Shown here piece after piece: positions 43,463 through 55,028 of a DNA stretch of 64,000 bases. This DNA is from Marsupella aquatica (Eukaryota > Marchantiophyta), in assembly GCA_973895155.1 (NCBI GenBank), contig OZ316898.1:15190001-15254000 (forward strand), in the 5' to 3' direction. The position numbers and the translations under genes were made by a program. Under the pieces are notes generated by a model. It was given only the letters and a program-made list of their open reading frames with translations, made no database searches and was not told the DNA's origin. Position 1 is the stretch's first letter. Each line of letters starts with the position of its first letter.

Positions 43463-45441
43463 CTTGTCACACTCCATTAATCACTTGAGAAACTGATGAT
43501 CAGTGATCAAGGTGAAGGGGTTACCAAACAAGTAGCAACATAAATGTGCCACAGCCCACATTGTTGCCAAACACTCTCCCTCATAAGAGCTATACTTAGC
43601 TTCTGCTGCATTGTTTGATCTACTGGCATATGCCACAACAAACTCATTCCCCTCATCATCCTTCTGAGTTAGCACTGCTCCAAGTCCTACTCCACTCCAA
43701 TCAGTGTGTAGCTGAATGGTCTCCCTGAAATGGGTCTTCTCAAAATAGGGGATGATGCCAATCTTTCTTTCAACTCCTGAAAGGCATGCTCTTGGTCATC
43801 ACCCCAAATCCACTCCTGATCCAACTTAGTGAGTATGGTAGTGAGTAGGGTAGAAGAGATAGCCGATGATTGTCTTTTAGCAATAGTTTGAGCAATCTCT
43901 TCCTGCTCAACAATCTGTCTAGCCTTGGCCAATCCTGCCATAGGTCCATGGACTGTCTGTATGCCCCTAGCTGTAGCCACTACTGTCTCAGTAGGCCGCA
44001 AGCTCACCAATGGATGATCTATAACACCAACAAAGTGCATCCGGAATTGCTCTACTACTCCCAAGCTGACAATCCAAGTCAAACAATTAAATCCATGGCT
44101 TGGCCAAGGACTTGGCTGCGTGAACTCTCTAACACAAATGCAACAGCAATTGTACCTATGGAGAATCCCATGGCCCGCTCTCTCTCATCAGCAGTGGTCT
44201 CTACTAACTGTCGTAGAGCCGTATCCCACACAAGTCCAGGACCACATGCACTGAAAGCATATGAAGCAAAAATGGCTCACAAAAGTGGGTAATGCACAAC
44301 GTGGGTGCCTAACCACATTGACTATGGCCAATGGAGATCTATCAGGCTGGGTCACACCTTGTGAACGACGCCCTGGATCCAAAATATCATCCACTACCAA
44401 GGCTGGAGAGCGGGGAATGTTGACAAATACTCACTTCAACACCTCACCTTGTAAACAATTAGTCCACCACAAACGTGAACAATGTGCACAAGAACCCATG
44501 CGCGCAGCATCCAATAACACAATAGGTCCAATCCAAGACCTCACCTAATGAACACTGGCAATAATTCGTTGATGATGATCACCCAAGAGTGGCATATTCT
44601 CCAAAATGTAGGCTGGAGACTGTGTCTGATGCAACTGGAGATGACACAATGTTCACCCATAACATCTCCCAAAACAATGCAGATCGTGGATCATGAAGTC
44701 CATGCCCAACGCCAGCTCTAGATTGACCCTGACATGGCCAACCAGCAATCACCAAATCAATAGGGCCAACGCGATCCAAATGATCCACCCCCAACAATAA
44801 AATATCAGCAGGTAGTGCGTGCTGATAGCCACAAACAGCATCCACTGGCAATAACTATGAATAATGATCCACCAACATAGCCACATGGCGCAATGAGACT
44901 TTCTATGTTGTCTCATGTGTCTCCACATACAAGTAACGACACAGTAGAATTCATGCCTGAAGAACAACAGCCAATCCTCTGCTAATCCCAACAAAAAAAT
45001 CCAACAAAAAAATACCCTCCGGTGGATACTTCCATGCAATGGGAGTGGTATCCAATGGTGAAATTAAGAGTCATCAGCCCACCTGTAGGAGATTGCTCTG
45101 CTCCTAGTTGTGGTGTAAAAGCATGACGCCACGCATCATGTACCAATCGTGCTACTGTCTGTGGCAAGGCCTAGCTAGTGCCTCACACTAGTGGCACAAC
45201 ACTACCAACAGGTAACCCACGCATGACCTGCTCCTCATGTGACTGCTCTACTGCTGGGATATTTGCTGCATGTGCGTTACCCTCAATCAAATCATCAGGA
45301 TCAGTGATCACACCACTGAATGCTGCCAAAGACAATGGTGCAAGTTTAGGGCCCCCACAGGTCCACTAAATCGCACTGGCAATCTGCTCAATCTAGCATC
45401 TCCAGACTACCAAGTAGGTCGATAGGAAACTGATTCATCCC
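43463..45441 (-). mobile_element. Element C, middle part with methyltransferase remnant
   Basis: Read on the minus strand: the region after the protease, then C5-methyltransferase pieces, then RNase H. Methyltransferase motifs include DLVIAGWPCQGQSRAGVG with the catalytic Cys codon at 44732-44734 intact, and DDILDPGRRSQGV. The RT is missing: the sequence jumps from QSSAISSTL to TILTKLDQEW (junction near 43845), where B has about 1 kb of RT between them. Several frameshifts are present. RNase H (YASRSNNAAEAKYSSYEGE) is recognisable up to ITDHQ, where the 2.3-kb insertion begins. The upper border at 45441 is the insertion point of element B. Confidence 0.88.
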
Positions 45442-45770
45442 TGTCACACCATTCTAGGTAGTGTTAGAGTGTATCATACTATCTAGATCCGTATGTTTGG
45501 TATGTGTGCTATATGAGCCGATAAGGTTCCACCAGGTTTGTGTGAGAGGGTACTTCTCACTTGTGAGGCATTGAAAGGTCATCTTTCAATGTTGAGCCTT
45601 GGAGAGAGAGGAGCTTGAGTGTGGCTATGGTGGTTGTGAGCTCCGCTTGTGTAACGTGGATTCCTTGAGTAGTGCAAGGTGCGTTGGCTTGACATACATG
45701 TGTGATTAGATCGGTGCGGGATCGATGGGGTATTGTAGACCGGGATCGTTGTGCCGATTGTATTGAGATT
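45442..45770 (+). repeat. Terminal block X1 of element B
   Basis: 329 bp, same length as X2 at 54562-54890 and highly similar. It is followed by unique sequence and not by Y. Confidence 0.93.
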
Positions 45771-47137
45771 ACATTGAAAGATCAGGAGCTTCAAACTCTA
45801 TTGTGCGGACAAAAGCTCAGTCTGAGTTTATCATTGACGATTTGCGGTAGATCGAATTGATTGGAGATGTTGTTTTGATCCGTGGTACCTCAGATCGTGG
45901 TGTGGATCGCCAGTATTTTGATTTGCTATAGTCGATGTTGAGAAGTTTGTGTCTGATCTATGCTGCCATTCGATGGACAGTATGTTGTTGTTCATGTTTT
46001 TGTGAAGTAGATCGGGCTTGTTGAGGTGCGGATGTTGGTAGATCGGGCCTGCATCGTCGTCGTATGTAGTTTTGTTGGGCCGATCTGCTGTTTTCGCAAG
46101 GGAAATAGCCACAGATGTTGGTAGATCGGGCCTGCATCGTCATCGTATGCAGATCTGCTGGTTTTGCAAGGGAAACAGCCACGGATGTTGCTGAATCGAC
46201 ACCGCCTGTGTAGCATTTTGCAGAACTTGCATGTCAACTTCTGCATTTTGTTGAAGAAACAAAACTTTGAATGTTGTTGTTTTGGTAACGGATGCGGGCT
46301 GTTGCTGATCAGAGCACGGAGGCACTATCGCCTGCGTGTTTGCGAAGGGAAACGAGGCGTAGCAAAGCGTTGCGAGCTCACTCTTTGGCTCATCTCGGCG
46401 TTTTGAGGCTTTGAGGCAACTTGTGGTTACTCGGGACAAGGGGCGTGAGGGCAGAGCAAGAGCGGGCGGGCCAGCAAGCCAGCTTGCTGGTACGTGAGGA
46501 GTAGTTGCAAGCTGCTAATTTTGGAGCAGCCATTTTGGTGCATAACTACAAGTGAGAGGTCACCCATCCCAAAGCTATTCCTTCCCCACACGCTTAACTA
46601 TGTTGTTCTTAAGTGCTCTTGTGTACACACACTCCTTTCCACTTTGATGTTAATGGAATGAGCACCTAGGCATTTTATACACATTCTAGTTTGTTTAGAT
46701 TGCCATTTTGGGCCAAATCATACTCTCCCTAGAGGTTTTTGATGCTTTTGAATCCATCTAGATGCATGGATTGAACCAATTCTGCATGGATCCTTAGCTA
46801 CGACATTGAACATTGAGAGGCCTATTATGAAGGCCCCACATTGAACATTATGAACATTGTTTGATTGATGTATGATCACTATTGATGTGGAGAGTTATTT
46901 GGATCTCTTCTTGTTGATTGGATCCTCTCCACATATGCTTCCTGTTTATGCACCATGTTAGTTTGGCATGGGCGCTTGATTCTATAGGAGTGATACGGGT
47001 TTGCAACCGGACATTCTAGTTGTGCTACGTCTTTCTCTCCTGGTGATGTTGGAGTGATGCCCAACACACCATGGTGAGTGCTTGTGTTGCTAATAGGGAC
47101 AGATTGCCCTTAGAGTTAGCATATAGATTAGATTAGG
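45771..47137 (+). other. Leader region of element B
   Basis: About 1.4 kb between X1 and the first gag-like frame. It holds the tandem repeat noted separately. No ordinary primer site starting TGG is visible right after X1. Confidence 0.6.
46020..46200 (+). repeat. Two-copy tandem repeat in the leader of element B
   Basis: GATGTTGGTAGATCGGGCCT is followed by GCATCGTCRTCGTATG and, after a short variable part, by GATCTGCTG and a TTTTNGCAAGGGAAAYAGCCAC segment. The module starts at about 46028 and again at about 46115. Confidence 0.8.
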
Positions 47138-48772
47138 TTGGTCACCACGGATTCTTTTGGCGCTGCTGGATTACCCAATGGACGATGGACCGGTTTCACT
47201 CGGAGTGGGGCGCAGTTTCGGCCAGTGACATTGGTAGTAGTCAACAACACAGCTTCAGACAATGATTTTGACGAGGACTCTGTGAGCAGTTCTCCTCGTC
47301 GTCAAGTGATTGCACCTTTGTTGTGGGATATGGAAGAGATGTACGGGGCTACGAAGGGCCCATGACGATACTCTGGTGCAGTTGGCACGATTCATCTGGA
47401 GAACTTCATCCAGGAGTTTGATACGTGGTATGATATGGAAACATTGCGTAACGCCGCGTTGTTTACCTCTTTCATGACATGGAAGGGATTATTTCAGCAT
47501 TTGGAGGGACCACCCATGGATGACTACCATGAGTTTCAGAAGGCTCATTTGGTTGAGATTGAGGCATGGAGGCAGCATTGGTCGCCTAATTACGTGTCCA
47601 TCACCTATGGCACTAGTGCGGCTGCCCAACCCATTGCCACAGCTGCTGCTTCTTCTAGCAGCACTAGCTAGAGTGGCACACCATCCACCACCAGCACTCC
47701 AACAACATCCACCGCTACTCTTGCCGGTGTGATTGTGACAGGGACTGGAGCTGCACCAACATTTAACCTTGTGGTGGAATTTTTTGAGGTACTAAAGGAG
47801 AATTATCAGGGTGTGAGAACTGATAAGTTGAAGGGTCTCCAGGAGTTCCAGCGCAAGACTGGAGAGAGTCCACGTGAGGCATACACTCGTATGCGCAGAT
47901 TGATCACTGTCACCAAGGGAGTGACAGAGGCTCAGGCAGTCCAGTTTGGGTATGCAATTCTAGATAGAGAATTGCAACGCAGAGTGAGAGATGTCACTCT
48001 GCTTAGGGATGCAGATCCCACATTAGCAGTTGTTTTTACCCTTTCTGAGCGTATTGAGCTCAATATGGTGAATGAGAAGGTGGTGACTTCCGGATTTGCC
48101 AAGGAAGCACCAAAGGCTGCATCTACATCCACACCACAACCTACTACACGGAAGAGCCAGAGGGAGAAGCCTAATGCACGAGAGTCTACCAGCCAGAGAC
48201 CTGTGCCCTCTTATGCTGGACAGCAGTTGGGATGTTGGATTTGTGGTGGGGATCATGCACAGAGATATTGCCCAGATCATAGAGGATTAGGGGGAGCATC
48301 AGGGCCTGATCAACGATAGTGTGATCATTGTGGAGCTCCTGGACACACCAAGGATAGGTGTTTCTCACTCCATCCTGAGTTACGGAGAGGAGGAGGATCC
48401 CGTACACATGATCAGGGAAGAGGAGGTAGAGGTGGTGGACGTGGTCATGGCATGCCACATGCAGGGAGACAGGGAGGTGACGTTGCCCCTACTGTAACCA
48501 TAGATCCAAAGGATGCTAAGATTGCTCAATTGGAGCAACAACTAGCTGCCATGGCTAGTTCCCAGGTGAGACCTACTTCTGGTGATGGGGCATCTACATC
48601 CTATGGACCTTCCACATCCCATGGTCCTTCCACATCTTATGGAGCTGATGGAGACCTTGCCACCATGGGATTCATGTGTGGCACTGCACATGTTGATGCA
48701 TCAACAACTTTGACACGTGGAGTAGCCAAAGCTCTTGAGCCCCGAGGAGCAGTAGTGGAGTTAGATCCATAG
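47138..48772 (+). pseudogene. Element B: Gag with two zinc knuckles
   Basis: The same frame runs through stops TGA 47363, TAG 47669, TAG 48317 and TAG 48770. The core contains the retrotransposon gag helices (FFEVLKENYQGVRTDKLKGL, EFQRKTGESPREAYTRMRRL). Two CCHC-type knuckles follow: CWICGGDHAQRYC (about 48233-48271) and CDHCGAPGHTKDRC (about 48320-48361). A Gly/Arg-rich stretch and a coiled coil (KIAQLEQQLAAMA) come next. No in-frame ATG is evident before the core, so the native start is unknown. Element A lacks this whole region. Confidence 0.88.
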
Positions 48773-49620
48773 AGGGGGGATGCACGTCGGCAGACAAAGC
48801 TTCCTCAGTCTTTTACATTGTCAGAGACAGTTCAAACTGCCTCTATGAACCCGATTTGGACAAACCCTGGCGTGGGTAAGTTGGTAGAATCAGGTAGTGA
48901 TGCAGTAGGGATGACAAGTACCTTGATGGGGGCGGCTACTACCATGGTACGCACCCCATTATTTTCAACGATAGACATGCTGAACTTGGGAGTTGATCCT
49001 GCAAAAGTGTTCAGATTGGCAGCTACACTCTGTGAGCACACTCCAGTGGTTGCTTCCCATGCAGAAGCAGCTTGCAGTGTTGAACCAGTGAAAACCATGC
49101 CACCTACTCCTACTAGTGAGACATGGCATGCAGCAGTAGCGAGGTTGGTGGATTTACCAGCACGCCCTGCATTTGAGAGGACTAGGTTTAAACCTAGTGT
49201 TGTATCATTGGATAATCGGAGTGGTATCTTCCGATTAGTTGGGCCTTTTGGAGCAGTATACCAGCTAGAGAGGGTGTTACTGGATACTGGTGCTCAGCCC
49301 TTGATGTTGGGTAAGTCTGCCATGCGTGGATTGGGATTGCGTCTAGAGGATTTGGAGGATTGTCCCTTTCCCATTCAGACTTAATTGGGGGGACCTACAC
49401 CTACACAGCACATTACCAGGAGACCTCTTGATTTGAGGATTTGGGAAGGTCATACCATAGATAGCTCACAGATACAGGCGCGAGCTATTATGACTAAGGC
49501 AGAGTCATATGATGTGTTGGTGGAATGTATAGTGCTCTACCCCATGGGATTTATTCTTGATTTTTGGGAGGAATCGTGTCATATAGACCTGATTGGCAGT
49601 CAGGATATGCTCGATTGAGC
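48773..49620 (+). pseudogene. Element B: aspartic protease region
   Basis: The active site is VLLDTGAQPLMLGKSA (about 49277-49324), preceded by SVVSLDNRSGIFRLVG. TAA at 49382 replaces a Ser codon (TCA) present in element C. The frame is lost around 49590 and resumes one base off in the methyltransferase part. Confidence 0.88.
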
Positions 49621-50948
49621 AAATTTCCAGTGAGATTTAGTGGACCTGTGGGAGGCCCTAAATCCACACCATTGTCTTTGGCAGCATTCAGTGGTGTAAT
49701 TATTGGACCTAATGATTTGATTGAGGGTAATGCACATGCAGCAGATGTTCCACCATTAGAGGAGTCTCATGAGGAGCACATCATGCGGGGATTACTTGTT
49801 GGCAATGTTGTGCCACTAGTCTGGGGCACTGCACAGGCCTTGCCACAGGCAGCAGCACGATTGGTACATAATGCATGGCATCATGCTTTTACACCACAGT
49901 CAGGAGTAGAGCAGTCTCTTGCAGATGGACTGGTGACTCTTTCACCATTGGATACCACTCCTATTGTTTGGCAGTATCCACCAGAGGGTATTTGTTTGTT
50001 GGATCTTTTTGGTGGGATTAGCACTGGATTGGCTGTTGTTCTCCAGGCAGAAATTCCTATGCGTCATTATTTGTATGTGGAGATAGATGAGACAGCACGG
50101 AGGGTCTCATTGCGACATGTGGCTATGTTGGTGGATAGATATCCACAATTGATGCCAATGGATGTTGTTTGTGGTTATCAGCATGCACTACCTGCTGATA
50201 TTTTATTGCTGGGGGTGGATCATCTGCATTGTGTTGGCCCCATTGATTTGGTGATTGCTGGTTGGCCAGGTTAGGGCCAATCTAGAGCTGGCGTTGGGCA
50301 TGGACTTCATGATCCACGCTCTGCATTGTTTTGGGAGATGTTACGGGTGTTGCGTCATCTCCAGCTACATCAGACACAGTCTCCAACATACATTTTGGAT
50401 AATGTGCCATTGTTAGGTGATCATAGTTGGATTGTTGCCAGTGTTCACCAGGTGAGGTCTTGGATTGGACCTGCTGTGTTATTGGATGCTGCACGTGTGG
50501 GTTCTCATGCACATCGTCCACGCTTGTGGTGGACTAATTTGATCCCATGTGAGGTGCTAAAGCGCGCATTTGACAATATTCCACGCTCACCAGCCTTAGT
50601 GGTGGATGATATTTTGGATCCAGGGCGTAGTGCACAGGGTGTGACCCACCTTGATTGCCCTCCATTGGCAATGGTCAATGCAGTTGGGCGCCCACGTTGT
50701 GCATTACCCACTCTTGTAAGCCACTCTGCTTCATATGCATTCAGAGCAGGTGGCCTGGACTTGTGTGGGACACAGCTCTACAGCAGTTAGTGGAACCTAC
50801 TGCTGATGAGAGAGAGTGTGCTATGAGATTTTTGACTGGCACCACTGCAGTTGCCTTTGTGTCAGAGGGTTTGCGGCGCCACGTTCTTGGCCAAGCAATG
50901 GATCTGACTTGTTTGACTTGGATTATCAGCTTGGGAGTAGCCGAATAG
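49621..50948 (+). pseudogene. Element B: C5-cytosine DNA methyltransferase, catalytic Cys lost
   Basis: Motif I is LLDLFGGISTGLAVVL (about 49998-50045). Motif II is YVEIDETARRV. Motif IV reads DLVIAGWP, then Gly and TAG at 50269-50274, where element C has Cys-Gln (TGT CAG). So the catalytic Cys is replaced and the next codon is a stop. Motif VI is YILDNVPLLG. Motif VIII is AHRPRLWWTNL, with the DNMT3-like spacing. Motif IX/X is RFLTGTTAVA, then HVLGQAMDLTCLTWI. A frame change near 50745 separates VIII from IX/X. The domain is embedded in the same polyprotein position as in A, so the fusion predates the split of the two families. Confidence 0.9.
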
Positions 50949-52640
50949 TTGCGGATGCGCTCTGCTGGAATTACTGATTGTCCCTTGGTGAGCTTGCGGT
51001 CCACTGAGACCGTACTGACCACAGCTGGGGGCAAGCAGACAATTCATGGACCTATGGCAGGATTGGCCAAGGTTGGACAGATTATTGAGTAGGAAGAGAC
51101 TGCTCAATCTACTGCTAAATAGCAATCATCGGCTATCTCTTCTACCCTACAAAGAGATATTAGGGATTTGGTAGAGAGTTGGGAACCATAGCTTGGCCCT
51201 AAGTTGATAGGGGAGGAGAGACGTTGCATGCATCAATTCCTGAAGAGTTACTGGAATTGTTTTGCATTTAGCATGAAGGATTTGGGGACATTAAAGGTTC
51301 CTGGTATTCAGATTGAATTGGCTAGTGATGCGCCAATCTTTCGTAGGCCATACCGTTATAGTGACATGGAGAGAGCTCTGATTCAAAGCAGAACTCAAGA
51401 TTTGTTGGAGGCTGGATTGGTGGAGACTTCATATGGGGAGTATACATCAGCCACAGTGATGCCAGCCAAGAAGGATGTGCATGGCAATTACACAGATAGG
51501 CGCATGTGTGGTGATTACAGACCCATTAATCGCCAGACAAAATTTGATAGATATGCCATGCCCACACCTGAGGAGATCTTTGATGTTGTGGGGCATGCAA
51601 AGGTTTTCAGTTCATTGGATTTGAGGGCAGGGTACCATCAGCTTCCAATTAGGCATGCTGACAGATCCAAGATAGCATTCTAGGGGATTGATTCTTATGG
51701 CAAAGATTGTTTGTATCAGTGGTTATTCTTATCATTTGGGTTGAAAAATGCACCAGCTGAGTTCCAAAGAGTCATGGATCAAATCCTTGCAGGTTTGGAT
51801 TTTGTCAGATGTTATATTGATGATATTTTGGTCTATTCTTCTACTGTGGAAGAACATCAGCAGCACTTGCAGATTGTGTTGGAGAGATTGAGAGCACATG
51901 GATTGAAGCTCCATCCTAGCAAGTGTAAGTTCTTCCAAGACCAGATTGAATATTTGGGCCACACTATATACCCAGGGGGATTGGGTGTATAGTAGACTAA
52001 AGTGGAGGCCATGACATAGATTCCTTGTCCTACTGATGTGAGTAGAGTTCGTGCATTCTTGGGATTGGCGAGCTACTACAGGAGGTATGTTAAAGGATTT
52101 AGCCAGCTTGCTAAACCTTTGACCATACTCACTAAGTTGGATCAGGAATGGATTTGGGGTGATAACCAGGAGCATGCCTTTCAGGAGTTGAAGCAAAAGT
52201 TGGCATCATCCCCTATTTTGAGAAGACCCATTTCAAGCAGACCATTTCAGCTACACACTGATTGGAGTGGAGTAGGTCTTGGAGTAGTGCTGACTCAGAA
52301 GGATGATGAGGGGAATGAGTTTGTTGTGGCTTATGCCAGTAGATCAAACAATTCAGCAGAGGCTAAGTATAGCTCTTATAAAGGAGAGTGTTTGGCAACA
52401 GTGTGGGTTGTTGCACACTTTTGTTGCTACTTGTTTGGTAACCCCTTCACCTTGATCACTGATCATCAGCCTCTTAAGTGGTTAATGGAGTCTGACAAGC
52501 TTACAAGGAAGCTTGCACGATGAGCATTGTTGTTACAAGAGTATGATTTCCAGGTGGTGCATAGGCCTGGAAAAGTGAACTTGGATGCAGATGGATTAAG
52601 CCGCAATCCATGTACCAGTCAGCAGGATGAGACTGGAGCC
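50949..52640 (+). pseudogene. Element B: reverse transcriptase and RNase H
   Basis: RT motifs are VMPAKKDVHG, MCGDYRPIN, SLDLRAGYHQL, SFGLKNAP and the YIDD active site (about 51813-51824). RNase H has LHTDWSGVGLGVVL, YASRSNNSAE and ITDHQPLKWL. In-frame stops lie at 51090, 51120, 51189, 51681, 51990, 51993 and 52017 (all TAG) and 52521 (TGA). The last replaces the Trp codon TGG found in both A and C. The frame is otherwise continuous. Confidence 0.93.
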
Positions 52641-53870
52641 AGATGGCATGATGAGTCAGATAAGGAGATGGTGCCAGGATGGCATGCATCTGCCTTTCTT
52701 TGTTGGGTGCCAGCATACAATGGATCTGTGGACTCTACCTCATTGGATGGAGTGGATGATGAGTCTTCAGATGTGGATGTTGGTGAGGTAACTTCTGGAC
52801 AACAAGGTATTCACAATGATGTGAGAGTGTTGGAATATCTACGCAGTGGTTCTATTGTTGGCAGTGTTGATGCCAAAGAACGTGATAGGGTTCTACAGAG
52901 AGCCAAGAGGTTTCGATGGGAGGGAAACCATCTTTTGAGAACACTGCATGATGGTAGGGTGTTGGTGGTACCAAAACCATTACAATGAGTACATTTGGTG
53001 CGACACGCACACGAGGAGTTGGGTCACTTTGGTGTGAAGCGCACTTACAGCTTGCTGCAGACATAGTATTGGTGGCATGGTATGCACACTCATGTCCAGC
53101 AGTTGATAGCTGAGTGTGTGGTATGTGATAGAGTGACAACATCATTTAATGCTCCCACTCCCCAATTGCACCCGTTGCCGATCATGGGTTTGGGATATCA
53201 TTGGAGTTTGGATTTTGTTGGTCCATTACCTCTTATCCAACGTCATAATCGGTATGTTTTGGTCATGGTGGAGCACTTCTCCAAATGGATTGAGCTAGTG
53301 GCGTTGCCAGATAAAGCCAGTGGAGAAGTTGCTGCTACATTTTTGGATCGTGTACTCAGTCATTTTGGAGCACCAGCTGAGGTGTTGACTGATCACGGAA
53401 CTGAGTTCCATGGAGAGTTTGAGAGTTTGTGTGAACAAGCTTTGATTGATTATTGTACTACCTCTCGTGATCATCCTGAGACAGATGGATTAGCTGAGAG
53501 AATTATGCAAACTGTGAAGAGAGGATTGCATAAGTATGGCTTGCAGGTTGGTCATTTGGGAGATTGGGATCTCCAGCTACCTTGGTTAGCTATGGGCTAC
53601 CGTTTCAGTCGGCAAGCATCACTTGCATCCTTCTCACCTTACTTTTTGCTCTATGGTAGAGAGCCAGATTTGCCAGCAGCTATTCGTCGTGATGCTGCAC
53701 CAGTTGTGAACTTGGATGATCCTGATGTTTGGGTCAAGGTGTGTTCAAAGAGAGCACGGTTATTTCAGAGAGTAATGCCCATAGCTTTTGACAACCTTGC
53801 CATTGCCCAACATTGTGATACTTTGAGGTATGCCACTATTTGTGGAGGAGGTTACCGTGCAAGCATTTGA
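52641..53870 (+). pseudogene. Element B: DDE integrase
   Basis: The HHCC motif is HEELGHFGVKRTY ... CVVCDRV. The core has SLDFVGPLP (first Asp), LTDHGTEFHGEF (second Asp) and DGLAERIMQ (Glu). GYRFSRQASLASFSPYFLLY follows, as in gypsy integrases. Stops lie at 52986 (TGA), 53064 (TAG) and 53868 (TGA). Confidence 0.93.
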
Positions 53871-53897
53871 CGATTTCATCCTGGTGATTATATTTAT

Positions 53898-54248
53898 TTG
53901 CAGCAGACAACACCCACGACACTTGATGTGACCGCAGGCCGGACGATCTTACGTGTGCGTGAAGTGTTGCCTTCTGGTGTCCTGATGTTGGAGGGACGCG
54001 ATGGTATGGTTTGGAAGGATCATGTGCGCAATTGTGCACCATGTCACCTTCCCAACATTGATGGTACAGTAGATCCAAGCTTGGCACATGTTCCTGCTGG
54101 CTTGAAATATATGTTGTGTGGATCTGCTCAAGGAGCAGCTACTATGTTGATTTGTGATAAGTGTTCTAGAGGATGGCACATGTCATATTTGACACCATCA
54201 TTGCAGGTGATTCCTAGTGGATCATGGTTGTGTCCTCAGTGTCGGTGA
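53898..54248 (+). pseudogene. Element B: C-terminal PHD finger, degenerate
   Basis: It shares with A the preceding stretch RNCAPCHLPN and the PHD layout MLICDKCSRGWHM ... WLCPQC, then stop. The first Cys of the opening pair and the Cys after the His are missing (Tyr at both expected places, each one G-to-A change from Cys), so this copy would not fold a normal finger. Confidence 0.85.
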
Positions 54249-54421
54249 AGCCGACTAGTTATCATTTGTGTTCTCTTGGTAGATATGGATTGCAGGTAGG
54301 TGATCGATGGGGCTCACTTGCACCCGGCCTCTTGATCTTCACACCTAAAAAGGTGTATATCAACCTTGTAGAACTCATGGCTAGCTAGAGTTAGGGGACC
54401 TTACTCCCAGCTAGGGCGGCG

Positions 54422-54559
54422 ATTGTGGGTTTTGGACATGTGTGGACATGAGTTCCACTTGTATTCCATTCTCTTGTGTTTGTGATGTGGCAGTGTGACT
54501 ATGTCTTGATGTATGTGACAAGCGATGTATGTTGTGTAGCGATGTGTATGCGCACGACA
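54422..54559 (+). repeat. Terminal block Y1 of element B
   Basis: 138 bp from ATTGTGGGTTTTGGAC to GCGCACGACA, matching 54891-55028. It is followed by GC and X2. Confidence 0.93.
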
Positions 54560-54561
54560 GC

Positions 54562-54890
54562 TGTCACACCATTCTAGGTAGTGTTAGAGTGTATCATACT
54601 ATCTAGATTTGTATGTTTGGTATGTGTGCTATATGAGCCGATAAAGTTCCGTCAGGTTTGTGTGAGAGGGTACTTCTCACTTGTGAGGCATTGAAAGGTC
54701 ATCTTTCAATGTTGAGCCTTGGAGATAGAGGAGCTTGAGTGTGGCTATGGTGGTTGTGAGCTCCGCTTGTGTAACGTGGATTCCTTGAGTAGTGCAAGGT
54801 GCGTTGGCTTGACATACATGTGTGATCAGATCGGTGCGGGATTGATGAGGTATTGTTGACCGGGATTGTTGTGCCGGTTGTATTGAGATT
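54562..54890 (+). repeat. Terminal block X2 of element B
   Basis: 329 bp, starts TGTCACACCATTCTAGG, matches X1. Confidence 0.93.
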
Positions 54891-55028
54891 ATTGTGGGTT
54901 TTGGACATGTGTGGACATGAGTTCCACTTGTATTCCATTCTCTTGTGTTTGTGATGTGGTAGTGTGACTATATCTGGATGTATGTGACAAGCAATGTGTG
55001 TTGTGTAGCGATGTGTATGCGCACGACA
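54891..55028 (+). repeat. Terminal block Y2 of element B
   Basis: 138 bp, ends GCACGACA at the element border, followed by TCCC. Confidence 0.93.

Larger units (their letters stand above)
41155..43467. mobile_element. Unclassified 2.3-kb insertion splitting element C
   Basis: The RNase H coding sequence of element C is interrupted between 41159 and 43463. CTTGT occurs on both sides (41155-41159 and 43463-43467) and is present only once in the uninterrupted relative B, so it is a 5-bp target duplication. The insert has no long terminal repeat or clear inverted repeat that I can find. It is AT-rich and carries an RPA-like ORF on the minus strand, two copies of the 15-bp palindrome, a heptamer array and a pair of hairpins. 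Its class is unknown. Confidence 0.75.
45442..55028 (+). mobile_element. Gypsy-type element B with methyltransferase, PHD finger and split direct repeats
   Basis: The termini are TGTCACACC...GCACGACA. The 4-bp duplication TCCC lies at 45438-45441 and 55029-55032. Both flanks belong to element C and become contiguous when B is removed, so the borders are firm. The 5' end is X1 (45442-45770) only. The 3' end is Y1 (54422-54559), GC, X2 (54562-54890), Y2 (54891-55028). Coding order is gag with two zinc knuckles, protease, C5-methyltransferase, RT, RNase H, DDE integrase, PHD. Eighteen in-frame stops (13 TAG, 4 TGA, 1 TAA) and frame shifts near 49590 and 50745 make it inactive. Confidence 0.93.

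Noticed and set aside
45436-45446. X1 of element B as part of a longer normal 5' LTR
   Set aside because: The duplication TCCC directly abuts X1 on the left, and unique sequence follows it on the right, so block Y is absent from this end.
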